From positions 1 to 51,579 of IMG/VR virus record IMGVR_UViG_3300042516_002999: a stretch of DNA of 51,579 nucleotides; one strand, 5' to 3'. Below, piece after piece: positions 35,201 to 45,800 of the stretch; the stretch's first letter is position 1; each line of letters begins with the position of its first letter. The notes under the pieces are model-generated. The model did not search any database, was not told where the DNA came from, and saw nothing but the letters and a program-made list of their open reading frames with translations. The position numbers and the translations under genes were made by a program. This DNA is from a virus.

Positions 35201-38200
35201 CCGTTTACGAAAATACACTCCCCTCAATAAAGGAAGAAGTTAGTATTGATTCTTCTGTAATTGGAAATAATGAGATACAAGTCACTTCTAGTGGATATAA
35301 TGGAAAACACAAAGTAATATCAATTTCCTCTACTTCATTCACATACAATTTAGAAAAAATCCCAGAATCTTATTCTTATGATTCTTCATCGAAATTAGAA
35401 TATGAAACTACTTCATTAAGTGCGTTTGGCCCTATTTCCAAAGTCAACATATTATCAAAAGGACAGAGTTACACAAATCTTCCAAAGTTTTCATCGGTTA
35501 ATTCATCTTATGGAACTGGTGCTATTTTAGAAGCATCCAGTAACTCAATAGGAAAAGTTGAAAAAACAAAACTTAATAATATTGGATTTGATTTTTCCTG
35601 CGATTTTACCTTAAGACCTAATGTAGTTCTTCCCCAAATTTTAAAAATTGAACCACTTAATTCTTTCGATTCAATAGGAATAACTTCGGTGGGAAGAGGA
35701 TATATATCTTCACCAAAACTTGTTGTTTTGGATGGATATTCAAAGCAAGTTTTATCTGAGGTAGATCTTCGCTACTCACTTGGAGATAATTATGTTACAA
35801 TTTTAAACAATACTTATAGACTTAATGATACAGATCCGATCATTATTCCAACTCAAAATTCAAATGGTGTTGGAATTTCTTCAATTTCATACAATTCGAC
35901 TACTAAAAACGTTACAGTCTTTTTAGCAGTTGGATTTAGTACTGCAAGTGCTTTTCCATTTGCAATAAATGATAAGGTATTAATTGAAAATATTAGTGTA
36001 GGAGTTAATTCTACTGGAAAAGGATATAATTCCGAAAATTACAACTATCAATTATTTACTATTACTGCAATTGATGCAAATATTGGTGGAAATGGAAGTG
36101 TAACTTATCAACTAGGAGATTTCTTAAGTGGTGGAGAAAATCCAGGAACTTATAATAATGTAAATTCTTCTGGTAGAATTATTCCAGAAAAATATTTCCC
36201 ACAATTTAATGTAACCTTAAGACCAAACAACTTCTTAAAAAATGAAGAAGTTAGGTATTCAAATCAACTAAACTCTTTAGGATTTGTAGAAAATTGGGAC
36301 GAACGGGTCAAATATTTGAAAGTTTCTTCAAGAGAAACTTTAACGTCCGGAAGTATTATTGAAGGAGTTTCGTCAAAAACTCAAGGAAGAATTTCATCTA
36401 CAATTGAAACAAATGGATTTATTAATGTTGGATCATATTCAAAATCAGAAAATGGTTGGATAACAGAAACTGGTATTCTAAACAATAACTTACAAAGACT
36501 TCAAGATAATTTTTACTATCAAAATTTCTCATATTCGATAAAATCTAAAGTTCCTTACGATACTTGGGAAAATGCTGTTGGATCTTTAAATCATACTGCA
36601 GGATTTAAAAAATTTAGTGATTATCAATTAGAAACTTTTGGATACTCTGGAATTAGTACTGAAGCTGTTTCCGTTGTAGATGCAACTGCAGATATTTTTG
36701 GTGTTGCAAATTTAAATTGTGTATATGATTTTGATCTAGCAAAAGAAAATGTACTAAATGTAGGAACAAAAACTTTTTCAGATGAAATATCATTTTCAAG
36801 TAGAGTACTAACTGACTACTATGAATCCTTTGGCAACAGAGTATTATCTATTGATAATATCAGTGGCGAATTCAGTAGCAATCCACGACCTTCAAAATTT
36901 TCAATTGTTAGTAGATTTTTATTGTCTGATGCTAGAGCTCAAAAGTATATCGCATATGTAAAAGATAGGAGATATACTTCACAAAGGCAGTTAATGCTTC
37001 TTACCTTGCTACAAGACAATAATGTAGGATATTTAAATCAGTATGGTAGAGTAGAGTCAGTTTATGACTTAGGTTCTTTTGATTTTACTATTGAGGGAAA
37101 TGAAGGATTAATTCTTTTCTATCCAACAAAATATGAAATTAATGACTATAATATCTCCATGTTATCATACAATTTAAAAGATAATTTTGCAGGAGTGGGA
37201 AGCACAACTCTTGGTAATATTGTAAAGATTGATACAAACACTACATTTGTCTCATCTGGATCAACCACTATTGTTGGACTCGGTACTACTTACACCTCTG
37301 CCAAAGTATTAGTTGAAATTACAGGATCCAATGGACAATATCAATTTAACGAATTGAGTTTGGTTCATGATGGCACAAATGTCGAATTCATTGATTATGG
37401 TCAGTTGACAAGCCATTCTTCAGATGTATATTCAAGTTCTGGATTGGGAACTTATTATGCGTATATTTCTGGATCCGATTTAAATATTGATTTTACTCCA
37501 AATGTTGGGTTAGCAGCTTCTATTAGCACTATTCAAGTATCTATTGCAAATACATCATCGTCCGGAATAGGTACATTTGATATTAAGTATGTTCGATTTG
37601 GTGCAACATCAACTTCAATTACATCGACATCATCACCAACAGCAAATGTAATATCAGAATATCCCGATAATTATCATGCAGCGTACTATATCATTCAAGT
37701 ATCCGATATTACAAATAATAGACATCAATTATCAGAGGCAGTAGTTGTCAATGATGATAGCGGCAACACTTATATTACAGAATTTGCAAACATCGAAACA
37801 CATTCTGGTCTTGGTACGGTTGGTGTGGTTACTACTACAAATTCTACCAGATTGACATTTACTCCTCTTCCAAATATTGAAACTAATGTTAAAGTATATT
37901 TTAACTCTTTAGTAGACTTTGATGAGATCAATTCATTAACAGAATACAATAATAATACTGCGTCTACAGATCATGGCATTTATTATGGTACAGAAATAGA
38001 TGTAAAACGTGCTTTTAATTTAACACATGGCGGTATTCCAGTTTTCCAAAAATATTTTAACGGAAGTGATCCTTCCATAGTAAGTATAGCATCTAGTACC
38101 ATTAGAATTCAAAATCACTTCTTCGTAACTGGAGAAAAGATTACATATTCTCCAGGAAATCCCGCAGCAACTTCTGTTGCCATTGGAATAGGATCTACCG

Positions 38201-41200
38201 ATTTTGGAGTTGGGATTGGAACAACTGACAAACTACCATCTTCAATTTATGTTATTAAGGTTGATGAAAATAATATTAAACTTGCCAGAAGTGCAGAAGA
38301 TGCATTAAAACTTGTTCCAAATGCACTCAACATAACCTCAGTTGGTATTGGTACTAATCACGTATTTACTTCAGTCAAACAGAATACAAAGGCTCTTATT
38401 TCTATTGATAATGTTATTCAATCTCCTATCGTATCTACGGCATTAACAACACATCTATTGTCAGAATTTCCAGAAAGCGAAGATATACTATATTCAAATT
38501 CTTCTATTGGATTATTTGCAGGTGATTTAATTAAGATTGATAATGAAATCATGAAAATTGAATCTGTTAATAGTCCCACTATGAATTCCATTCGTGTTTT
38601 AAGACCATGGCTTGGAACAGAAGTAGAAACTCATACAAGTGGAACTTTAATTACTAAAGTTGAAGGAAATTACAACATTGTAGATAATACACTCAATTTT
38701 GTTTATGCTCCATATGGAAATATTCCTCTTAGCACAACAACAAATCCTCCAAGTGAAAGGGATTGGACTGGAATTACAACCTCATCTTCTTTCCATGGAA
38801 GAGTGTTTATGAAATCTGGAACTGTGGATTCTTCCAACGAATCTTATTACAAAAATTATGTTTTTGATGATATTTCCTCTTCATTTACAGGATCCCAAAA
38901 AGTCTTCACATTAACTTCAGATGGCAATAACGTATCTGATATTTTTGAAGATAATGCAGTAATACTCGTTAATGAAATATTCCAAGAACCTGGATTATTG
39001 AATAATTATACTTTATCAGAGACTTCTGGTATAACTTCAATTACATTTGTTGGAACTGCGACTTCTCTTACTTCTGACATTAATACGTCAAATCTTCCTA
39101 CTGGCGGTATAATTGTTTCTGTTGGTTCTACAGAAGGTTTTGGATATCAACCTTTAGTTTCTGCTGGAGCGACTGCAACGGTATCTATTGCCGGAACAAT
39201 ATCTGCTATTAGCATTGGAAATAGTGGATCTGGATATAGGTCCGCAATTCAAACACCTACTGGCATTTCCACTGTCACTGTAAGAGTTGGAGTTGCAACT
39301 CCAACGACAGGAATTCCAAATATTCAATTTATTGGAACTGCAGCAGTCAGTAATGGGAATATTGTAAGTATTGCCATTACTAATCCAGGTTTTGGATACA
39401 CTTCATCAAATCCACCTTACGTAATTATTGATTCGCCAATTTCATATTCAGATATTCCGCTAATTTACAGTTCTACTTCATCTGGAATTGGAACCAGAGC
39501 AACGATTGATGTTGTAGTTGGGCAGGGATCTAGTGTAATTGAATTTGAAATTAAAAATACAGGTTATGGATATGTAGTTGGCGATATTTTAACACTTCCT
39601 ATTGGAGGTTCTACGGGAATTCCAACAACATCAAATTATTCTAGTGCAAAAGAATTTCGTATTTCTGTTCAAAACGTAGAGAGAGATAAATTCTCCGGGT
39701 GGTCTATTGGCGAGTTACAAGTATTTGATGCAATCCAAAACTTATTTGATGGAAAAAGAGTTATTTTTCCACTTTCCTACAATGGAACAATAATTTCAGT
39801 GTATTCTAAAAATGGATCATTCGTTAATATTCAGGATACGCTTTTAGTCTTTATAAATGATATATTACAAGTTCCCGGAGAAGGTTACATTTTCGCTGGG
39901 GGAAGTAAGATTCAATTTACTGAACCACCAAAGCAAGAGGATACTTGTAAGATCATATTCTATAAAGGAAGCGGAGATGATGTTGACGTTATATTCAGGG
40001 ATGTTGTCGATAATGTAAAAGTTGGAGATGATTTGCAATTAACATATGACTCTTTCGTGGGTCAATCGGCAAGTCTTCTTGAAGATCAGAGAAAAGTTTT
40101 AGATGTAGTATCTATAGAAACTGTAGATACAAATCCATATTTTGGTCCAGGAAATGTTACTGACACAACTTTGTCTAGACCAATAAACTGGTGTCGTCAA
40201 ACTGAGGATTTAGTTACTGGTGAAAAAACTGTCAGTAAAGATAGAGAATTTTATGAGCCACTCATTTATCCAACGACTTACTTAATACAACCAGTTGGAG
40301 TTGGTTCAACAATTGTTTACGTAGAGAGTTTAAGAACATTTTTCAATCCCACGAATGAAAATAATATTTCATTAACTTTCCAAAACAACGTTACTTTTGT
40401 TTCCCAAGACTCTAAAGTTTCTGCGAGTGCAACTTCCATCGTATCTGTTGCAGGAACTATTTCATCAATCAATATATTAGATGGTGGTTCTGGATATGAA
40501 ACTGCTCCCAAAGTTTCAATCCAAAATCCAATTGGAATAGGAACAACAACTTCTACTGCTATTTCCAGTGTAACATCTGGAATTGTCACATCAATTTCTA
40601 TCGTTAGTTCTGTTACTGGTTATTCAGCATCCAATCCACCATTAGTATTAATTGAACCACCAACTATTGATACGGAAAGTAATAAAGTTGTATCTTATGA
40701 GGGAGACTTTGGAATCATTAGTGGAATTTCCATAACTTCTGTTGGAGTTGCCTCGACGGGAATTGTGTTTGACTTCTTCATTCCGAAAAACTCTTCACTA
40801 AGAGAGGGTTTAATTACCGGAGTTACAACTGTAAGTGGAATACAGACCGGATATTATTTTGTCATATCCAATTCAAACGTGGGAAATGGGGTAACTTCAA
40901 TAAATTCGGATGGATCTATAGTTGGATCTGGAACGAGTTTCCTTGATGGAGTTTATAGAGTTGCCTCAGTTTCAATCGCACAAACTTCTGCAGTCGGGGT
41001 TGGCGTAACTTATGTTGCTAAAGTAACAGTTAGTGTTTCTAGTTATAATGGATTGACTGGCATTGGATATAGTAGTTACTATGGTAACTTTAGTTGGGGT
41101 AAAATTTCTTTAAGATCCAGAACAAAATCAGAGTCTTATAATTCATATACAAACAATGGATACTTGGGAATTTCAACTGGAACGATTATAACTAGAACAT

Positions 41201-41229
41201 TACCTCTAAAATACTTTAATTACCTTTAA
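29254..41229 (+). CDS. gp7: gp7-like giant baseplate wedge protein with a YHYH-type domain
   Basis: 3991 residues, almost four times T4 gp7 (1032). Residues 1-60 (KRIQFNNIIQNQLPAYVREE, FPLVAEFLKQYYISQEF) and 160-230 (FKKIKYQLAPGFEQREFYSS, FYSTRGTDLSFQILFKVLYG) match the cyanophage gp7 start. Early repeats of the type STVGFP-IITYTS occur near 80 and 345. From about 720 to 3800 there are around fourteen short repeats of the form I-x-I-x-x-x-G-x-G-Y-x-x-x-P-P. Residues about 1225-1320 hold a YHYH-like domain: IIGWAYDGNPIYGPYG, LDEYNGRFCVTPDFPNG. It is rich in Gly, Ser, Thr and Ile and is probably a long beta-structured fibre or arm at the baseplate rim. It is one open frame without interruption. 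Confidence 0.82.
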   Translation: MTEKRIQFNNIIQNQLPAYVREEFPLVAEFLKQYYISQEFQSASTDLIQNIDQYLKLDTIKNNAESTTLTADISFLDETISVSSTVGFPDSYGLLQIDNEIITYTSKTPTSFTGCIRGFSGVTSYNTQNKPDQLLFSSTESVDHSNKNTDGTAKSVINLSSLFLKEFFKKIKYQLAPGFEQREFYSSLDKYLFLKQSKDFYSTRGTDLSFQILFKVLYGEDVKIVKPQDYLTKPSDSQYKITNDLIVESISGSPYDLERSTLYQDAYKDVPKGYAPISRVEKIFAKSDKIYYKLSFDAGYNKDIIVDGSLYGNFSIHPKTKLIGNVVAGTNTLDVDSTVGFPLEGELSVTYNDGTQGTITYTSKSLNQFFGCQNITKSISDASDIWLNVYAYGTSNRNSNEVIKVRITSVLKDIEIIGDTFYYNNQDSGIIKTLGVNPKDTVVSNIWIFNTSSLIDISSISLIDSVSGTYRLVTSIDHSFRIGDDINVISSDGISTPSSITNIVSNNTIEISGQGSLNLNKSYSIKRNLLKVNSSKYPYLASQTTDVQNVYKIDDRTLVASSSLPHYNSQSLNAFDRTITFSGTFVGDTFTISPGEDHGFYTGDSVYYSSSQGSLFDSGVYFIKRVNSNSVKIAKSRSNLYGSIFINITSPITVSGSKFEDYDFYLKTLKSQKLLREINPPINDGKNYETTPGPVGILINGVEILNYKSKDKIYYNTIEDIGIINSGDGYDVINPPTLIISDSVGTGATGYCAVRGSLQEIRIIDPGFDYLEPPKINISGGNGSGAKASASMKLIDHKVSFSSESKSAFVNITNNTIGFSTYHRFRNAERVVYRTNAQQSVGGISTNSSYYVSVQDSFAVKLHKTFDDALVGVNTVALTSFGIGNHDLESFNKKSVISSINIDDSGANYQNKKKTVSSSGINTSIGYVTIESHDYQSGEIINYTTSGSPIGGLTNNTNYYVTKVDDNNFKLSLVGFGTDNKDFYYQTNQYIQLTSIGSGIHFFNYPQITVEIVGNVGVSSSFKAVVQPIFRGEIASVHLENNGVGYGSSEIINFNRIPDVSLSSGSEAQLVPIINSGKIVDVLINNPGKDYNSPPNLNILTNGNGLGAVLTPILNNGQITSIKIVESGAGYDQNNTFITVSPAGVGAELSPKLKSWTINLFAKYFNKITTDDGSIFYNSNSKYELQYTHLYAPRKLRETTYAKEVGGKILYGTPDLIKQNGIEVSSTKHSPIIGWAYDGNPIYGPYGFSNKDGKGNISRMKSGYISSPLPNRPPFPIGFFVEDFEYKNVTDDTVLDEYNGRFCVTPDFPNGTYAYFATIDETASNSFGNYRLPIFPYIIGNKFKSTPNDFNFSRFSNQDDIDLNKTTWARNTFPYNLLKKGTSYPYISLPNNLDQTIDIKYASPGPIDSVGIVTGGSNYKVNDKIIFDNDETAGFGFTSKVSRIGGKIVNSISVANTTIYGTEIYPFEGSKNLLIIQSVSPHNLINTDLVTISGLNTTSSLIKGSYTIGVSTNILSLANPSGIGTVGVTGIVTFISVAGNLSYSSIKENDIYQIGNEKIKVLNVDRSSSRIRVLRSVDGSVGSAHSYTDALYESSRRFSINAGDTVSYGYKANKEIYFNPKESIGVGTISGVGIGSTLSFANPGVGITQIFIPTRTVYIPDHNLQTGDSLVYSTNSGGSISVSNNGTSSWSLSDQSTIYVAKITNDLIGISTVKVGLGSTGTFVGIATTTASISTLYFTGIGTGVYHSFKTYYPKLSGQVSKNTVTVSTAQTHGLTNNDEVFVSVNPGISTSITIKYNDDNRKVLVNPRSFVSGDVDIASNIITIPDHNFENGQKIVYTSASPSGGLSNNKIYYIVTFDRNSVKLSPSYYSAISLNPEIINITSASSGTLSPVNPPIKVYRNSSVTFDLSDSSLSYLNGSVRYSAFELNFYTDSNYTQIFDKSKLSNTFEVIRSGNTGIDTNAKVTLNVTKDIPEKLYYKLDPVYENTLPSIKEEVSIDSSVIGNNEIQVTSSGYNGKHKVISISSTSFTYNLEKIPESYSYDSSSKLEYETTSLSAFGPISKVNILSKGQSYTNLPKFSSVNSSYGTGAILEASSNSIGKVEKTKLNNIGFDFSCDFTLRPNVVLPQILKIEPLNSFDSIGITSVGRGYISSPKLVVLDGYSKQVLSEVDLRYSLGDNYVTILNNTYRLNDTDPIIIPTQNSNGVGISSISYNSTTKNVTVFLAVGFSTASAFPFAINDKVLIENISVGVNSTGKGYNSENYNYQLFTITAIDANIGGNGSVTYQLGDFLSGGENPGTYNNVNSSGRIIPEKYFPQFNVTLRPNNFLKNEEVRYSNQLNSLGFVENWDERVKYLKVSSRETLTSGSIIEGVSSKTQGRISSTIETNGFINVGSYSKSENGWITETGILNNNLQRLQDNFYYQNFSYSIKSKVPYDTWENAVGSLNHTAGFKKFSDYQLETFGYSGISTEAVSVVDATADIFGVANLNCVYDFDLAKENVLNVGTKTFSDEISFSSRVLTDYYESFGNRVLSIDNISGEFSSNPRPSKFSIVSRFLLSDARAQKYIAYVKDRRYTSQRQLMLLTLLQDNNVGYLNQYGRVESVYDLGSFDFTIEGNEGLILFYPTKYEINDYNISMLSYNLKDNFAGVGSTTLGNIVKIDTNTTFVSSGSTTIVGLGTTYTSAKVLVEITGSNGQYQFNELSLVHDGTNVEFIDYGQLTSHSSDVYSSSGLGTYYAYISGSDLNIDFTPNVGLAASISTIQVSIANTSSSGIGTFDIKYVRFGATSTSITSTSSPTANVISEYPDNYHAAYYIIQVSDITNNRHQLSEAVVVNDDSGNTYITEFANIETHSGLGTVGVVTTTNSTRLTFTPLPNIETNVKVYFNSLVDFDEINSLTEYNNNTASTDHGIYYGTEIDVKRAFNLTHGGIPVFQKYFNGSDPSIVSIASSTIRIQNHFFVTGEKITYSPGNPAATSVAIGIGSTDFGVGIGTTDKLPSSIYVIKVDENNIKLARSAEDALKLVPNALNITSVGIGTNHVFTSVKQNTKALISIDNVIQSPIVSTALTTHLLSEFPESEDILYSNSSIGLFAGDLIKIDNEIMKIESVNSPTMNSIRVLRPWLGTEVETHTSGTLITKVEGNYNIVDNTLNFVYAPYGNIPLSTTTNPPSERDWTGITTSSSFHGRVFMKSGTVDSSNESYYKNYVFDDISSSFTGSQKVFTLTSDGNNVSDIFEDNAVILVNEIFQEPGLLNNYTLSETSGITSITFVGTATSLTSDINTSNLPTGGIIVSVGSTEGFGYQPLVSAGATATVSIAGTISAISIGNSGSGYRSAIQTPTGISTVTVRVGVATPTTGIPNIQFIGTAAVSNGNIVSIAITNPGFGYTSSNPPYVIIDSPISYSDIPLIYSSTSSGIGTRATIDVVVGQGSSVIEFEIKNTGYGYVVGDILTLPIGGSTGIPTTSNYSSAKEFRISVQNVERDKFSGWSIGELQVFDAIQNLFDGKRVIFPLSYNGTIISVYSKNGSFVNIQDTLLVFINDILQVPGEGYIFAGGSKIQFTEPPKQEDTCKIIFYKGSGDDVDVIFRDVVDNVKVGDDLQLTYDSFVGQSASLLEDQRKVLDVVSIETVDTNPYFGPGNVTDTTLSRPINWCRQTEDLVTGEKTVSKDREFYEPLIYPTTYLIQPVGVGSTIVYVESLRTFFNPTNENNISLTFQNNVTFVSQDSKVSASATSIVSVAGTISSINILDGGSGYETAPKVSIQNPIGIGTTTSTAISSVTSGIVTSISIVSSVTGYSASNPPLVLIEPPTIDTESNKVVSYEGDFGIISGISITSVGVASTGIVFDFFIPKNSSLREGLITGVTTVSGIQTGYYFVISNSNVGNGVTSINSDGSIVGSGTSFLDGVYRVASVSIAQTSAVGVGVTYVAKVTVSVSSYNGLTGIGYSSYYGNFSWGKISLRSRTKSESYNSYTNNGYLGISTGTIITRTLPLKYFNYL

Positions 41230-41235
41230 TAAATA
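41228..41235 (+). promoter_or_regulatory. T4-type late promoter
   Basis: AATAAATA directly at the stop of gp7 and 17 bases before the gp8 ATG, allowing separate expression of gp8 and the following large gene. Confidence 0.65.
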
Positions 41236-41252
41236 GATAAAAAACTGCACAA

Positions 41253-42806
41253 ATGTCTGCAATTATAACTGATCAGATTAGAATATTAAATGCAAAAAAC
41301 TTTGTTGCCGGAGTAACTACTTCCTCCAATTCATATTATACTTTTGTTGGCCTTCCAAATCCAACATCTATTCAAAGTGATTGGGATACTAATCCTCCGG
41401 CACCAAAAGATAATTTTGATGAAGAAAATAACTATTGGGATACCATGATCGCTATGAAGAAGATTACTTCTTCCGATGCTCGTCAGGTAGTCCAAAAAAG
41501 AGTATGGTCTTCTGGAACAACTTATGATTATTATAGACATGATTATAGCAGATCTAATGTTGCCCCAGTTTCTAGAGCAACAAGTCTATATTCTTCATCA
41601 TATTATGTTTTAAACAGTGATTATAGAGTTTATATTTGTCTTCAAAATGGCACTAGTCCCGACTATCCAAATGGAAGACCATCCTTAGACGAACCAACGT
41701 TTGTGGATTTAGAGCCAAGAGTAGCGGGAACAAGTGGTGATGGGTATATATGGAAATACTTATACACAATTAAACCAAGTGAAATTGTAAAATTTGAGTC
41801 TACAAATTTTATGCCAGTTCCTTTAAACTGGGAAGAAAGTGCAGACAACTCCGCAGTCAGAAATAATGCTGTAGACGGATCAATAAAAATTGTCGTTATC
41901 AAAAATAGAGGTGTTAGTATAGGAACTGCAAATAGAACTTATACTAAAGTTCCCATTAGGGGTGATGGCACTGGAGCAGAATGCACAATTGTTGTTAATA
42001 ACAATCAACAAGTAGAATCAGTAACAATATCAAATCAAGGATCTGGATATACTTATGGAAATGTTGACTTAGTTGCAGGAAATGTTCCTACGGGATTTGT
42101 TAGACCAACATTTGATGTGATTATTTCTCCAAAAGGAGGCCATGGAGCAGATATTTATAGGGAATTGGGCGCGTATAATGTTTTATTGTATTCTAGAATT
42201 GAAAATGATGTAGAAAATCCAGATTTTATTACGGGCAATCAAATTGCAAGAGTTGGTATAATCGAAAATCCAAATCAATTTGGATCGTCTCAAGTTTTAA
42301 CTACGGATAAAGCAAGTACTGCGTATGCAATAAGATTGACGGGTGCGGGATATAGTTCTGCAGTATTTACTCCAGATTCATTAATTACACAAACTGTTGG
42401 TACAGGAGTAACCGCATCTGGTAGAGTTATTAGCTATGATTCGGTTACAGGGGTAATTAAATATTGGCAAGATAGAACTCTTGTAGGTTTCAATACTGTA
42501 GGTACTGCACAAACAAACCCATCATATGGATTTGATCTTGTGGAATTTACTAGCAATCCAACAGTAGGAGGAAGTTTAGTTATTAATGGCAATATTGGTG
42601 GAACTTTATCAATTAGTACATCGTTTACAGGTATATCTACCGTAATAAATAGTAGGACCTATTATCTTGGTCAGTCTTTTGTTAATGGGTTATCGAATCC
42701 GGAAGTTAAAAAACACTCTGGAAACATCATTTATGTCGATAATCGTCCGGCAATTACTAGATCATCAAACCAAAAAGAAGATATCAAAGTCATTTTGCAG
42801 TTCTAA
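41253..42806 (+). CDS. gp8: gp8, baseplate wedge subunit
   Basis: 517 residues (T4 gp8: 334). The N-terminus (SAIITDQIRILNAKNFVAGV, YYTFVGLPNPTSIQSDWD) and the middle (VDLEPRVAGTSGDGYIWKYL, YTIKPSEIVKFESTNFMPVP) are typical of phage gp8. Residues 245-275 carry one copy of the repeat found in gp7 (QQVESVTISNQGSGYTYG), so part of the extra length is shared with neighbours. gp8 forms the wedge dimer that joins gp7, gp10 and gp6. Six bases separate it from the next gene. Confidence 0.88.
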   Translation: MSAIITDQIRILNAKNFVAGVTTSSNSYYTFVGLPNPTSIQSDWDTNPPAPKDNFDEENNYWDTMIAMKKITSSDARQVVQKRVWSSGTTYDYYRHDYSRSNVAPVSRATSLYSSSYYVLNSDYRVYICLQNGTSPDYPNGRPSLDEPTFVDLEPRVAGTSGDGYIWKYLYTIKPSEIVKFESTNFMPVPLNWEESADNSAVRNNAVDGSIKIVVIKNRGVSIGTANRTYTKVPIRGDGTGAECTIVVNNNQQVESVTISNQGSGYTYGNVDLVAGNVPTGFVRPTFDVIISPKGGHGADIYRELGAYNVLLYSRIENDVENPDFITGNQIARVGIIENPNQFGSSQVLTTDKASTAYAIRLTGAGYSSAVFTPDSLITQTVGTGVTASGRVISYDSVTGVIKYWQDRTLVGFNTVGTAQTNPSYGFDLVEFTSNPTVGGSLVINGNIGGTLSISTSFTGISTVINSRTYYLGQSFVNGLSNPEVKKHSGNIIYVDNRPAITRSSNQKEDIKVILQF

Positions 42807-42812
42807 AGAATT

Positions 42813-45800
42813 ATGTCTCAAGTAACAAACCTCAATGTATCGCCATATTTTGACGATTTTGATGCAAACAATGACTATTATAAAGTTCTTTTTAAGCCTG
42901 GGTATCCAATTCAAGCAAGAGAACTGACAACGTTACAAACTATTTTACAAAATCAAGTTGAAAAGTTTGGTCAACACTTCTTTAAAGAGGGTGCAAAAGT
43001 TATTCCGGGAAATACGACGTATAATCAATTTTATTACGCCGTAGAATTAAATAATAATTATCTTGGAGTTCCATTAGATGCTTATATTGAGCAACTTGTG
43101 GGGGCAAAAATTACAGGACAAACTTCGGGAATTACTGCAGTTGTCGAAAAAGTATTACTTTCTACAGATTCTGAGAGAGGAAATGTTACCTTATATGTAA
43201 ATTATTTGAGTTCTAGTACTCAAAATAATTCTACTGTTCAGTTTTTGGATGGGGAAAGTCTTTCTTCAAATACAACTATTACTTCCGGTCTTTTAGGAAA
43301 TACTTCTATTTCTGCCGAAACACCTTTTGGTATAACAATTGCAAGCAATGCAACTTCAATTGGATCTGCATTTTCAATCACTGAAGGTGTTTATTTTATA
43401 AGAGGTCACTTCGTAAAAGTAAATACAGAAACTCTTATTCTAGATCAATATTCAAATAATTCAAATTACAGGGTTGGTTTATTTGTAAATGAAGAAATTA
43501 TTAATTCTGATATTGATGAGACGTTAAATGACAATTCTCAGGGATTTAATAATTATGCTGCACCTGGGGCAGATAGATTAAAAATTTCAACATCATTATT
43601 TAAGAAAGATTTAACTGATTTTAATGATAATAATTTTGTAGAGTTAGCAACAATTATAGATGGAGTAATAACAACAAATAGAACTGCCAAAGAATATAAC
43701 ATAATTCAAGATGAATTGGCAAGAAGAACATATTCGGAATCTGGAGACTACTACGTCACTCCTTTTGATTTGAGCATTAAGGAGTCTTTAAATGACAGAT
43801 TAGGAAACAGAGGAATATTTAATCCAGGACAATTTACATATGGAGGGTCAACTCCATCAGAAAATCTTACAGTTTATCAGATTTCTCCAGGAAAAGCATT
43901 TGTAAGAGGATACGAAGTTGAAACTGTTTCTCCAGTATTTTTAGATGCAGAAAAACCAAGAACTACAGCAACTCTCAACAATCTTTCAATTAATTATAAT
44001 ACCGGATCATCTTTAACTTTAAACAGAGTATATGGATCCCCAACGGTTGGTATTGGAAATACATATGTATTAAGTTTAAGAGATTCGAGAGTAGGTTCTG
44101 CATCAACAATAGCAGCAGGAAAGGAAATTGGTGTTGCTAGAGTTTATGATTTTAGATTGGAATCCGGATCATATGCCACAACAAATTCTAATATAAATCA
44201 ATGGAATATTTCTCTATATGATGTTCAAACAACTACAGAAATTACACTAAACGAACCAATTACGCTCACTATTCCAACTTTTATTAAAGGAAAAAACAGT
44301 GGTGCAACTGCATTTCTAAAAAATTCCGTAACAAATAGTAAATCTATTGTTCTATATCAAAAGAACGGAGAGTTTATACTCAATGAATCGTTTATTATTG
44401 ATGGCATTGGGAATAATAGGGTCGCGACAGCAATAACTTCATATGGAATTTCTGATGTTAAGTCTGTTTATGGTATTGTAGGATCCGCAAAAACTTTTAA
44501 TGCAGATACTATTCAATCGGACTTTTATAACGTAGGTATTGCTACTATTAGTGCTTCTACTGGAGGTATTAGCACTATTACTAGCACCAATGCAAATTTC
44601 CCAGGAAAATTAGTTAAAGTAGGTAACTTAGTTAAATTTAGCAATAACTCATCATCTATACCAGTATACGCTAGCGTCGTCAGTGTTGGAAAAACAACTA
44701 TATCGATTTCTGGAGTTACTGCGGTATCTGGTATTAATCAGGGAAGTCTTCCAACATCTGTTCTTAGTGTCTCGGACTTGAAGATCCTTACAACTAATCA
44801 ATCTCGTTCAACTGACGATACTCTTTATACAGTTCTACCAAGACCAAATATAGCATCTGTCAATTTAACTGATGCATCATTAACAATTAGAAAAACCTTT
44901 AATGTAACTATTTCGGGAAATCAATTATCAACTCCCGTTACCGCAGGAGAAAATGAAACATTTTTACCTTTTGATGAAGAGAGATATTCGTTAATTAGAT
45001 CTGATGGAAGCACTGAAATTCTTACCTCCGATAAATTTGATTTTATTAATGGTTCTACTCAAATTCAAATTTACAATTTAGGTACAAATGATACTGCAAC
45101 ATTAGTTGCGACTTTGAAAAAAATTAAACCGAAATCAAAAATTAAATTAAAAAATAGAGTTTCTTCATTACTTATTGATAAATCAAAATATGAAGGATCT
45201 GGAATTGGCGCAACTACATTAGATGATGGTTTGGTTTATGGAAATTATCCTTATGGAACTAGAGTTCAAGATGAAAACATTTCATTAAATGTTCCCGATA
45301 TAATTAATGTTTATGGCGTTTACGAATCAAAAACAACTGCAAACCCATCCGCACCAACTCTTGTACTCTCTGCTATAAGTGGTCCAACAACAAAAACTGC
45401 AGATTTATTAATTGGTGAGCAGTTTGTTGGGCAATTAAGTGGTGCAATTGGTGTGTGTGCAGAAAAAATAACTGACTCTCAAATTTCATTTATTCCTTTG
45501 AATGAAAACACTTTTAAGGAAGAAGAAACAGTTACTTTTTTGGAATCAAATATTTCTGCAATTATAACAACTATTGATGCTTCAAGTTCAAATATTTCAT
45601 CAAACTTTAAGTTTGATAATGGACAGAAAGGATCTTTCTATGGGTATGGGGCAATTAACCGCGTTCCTTTATCACCAGAACCATCTAAAAAAATAAAAGT
45701 ATATTTTGCAAGTGGATATTATCAAAGTTCTGATAATGGAGATATAACGACAGTAGAATCATATCGTGGGTTTGATTATAAGAAAGAAATTCAAATTGTA

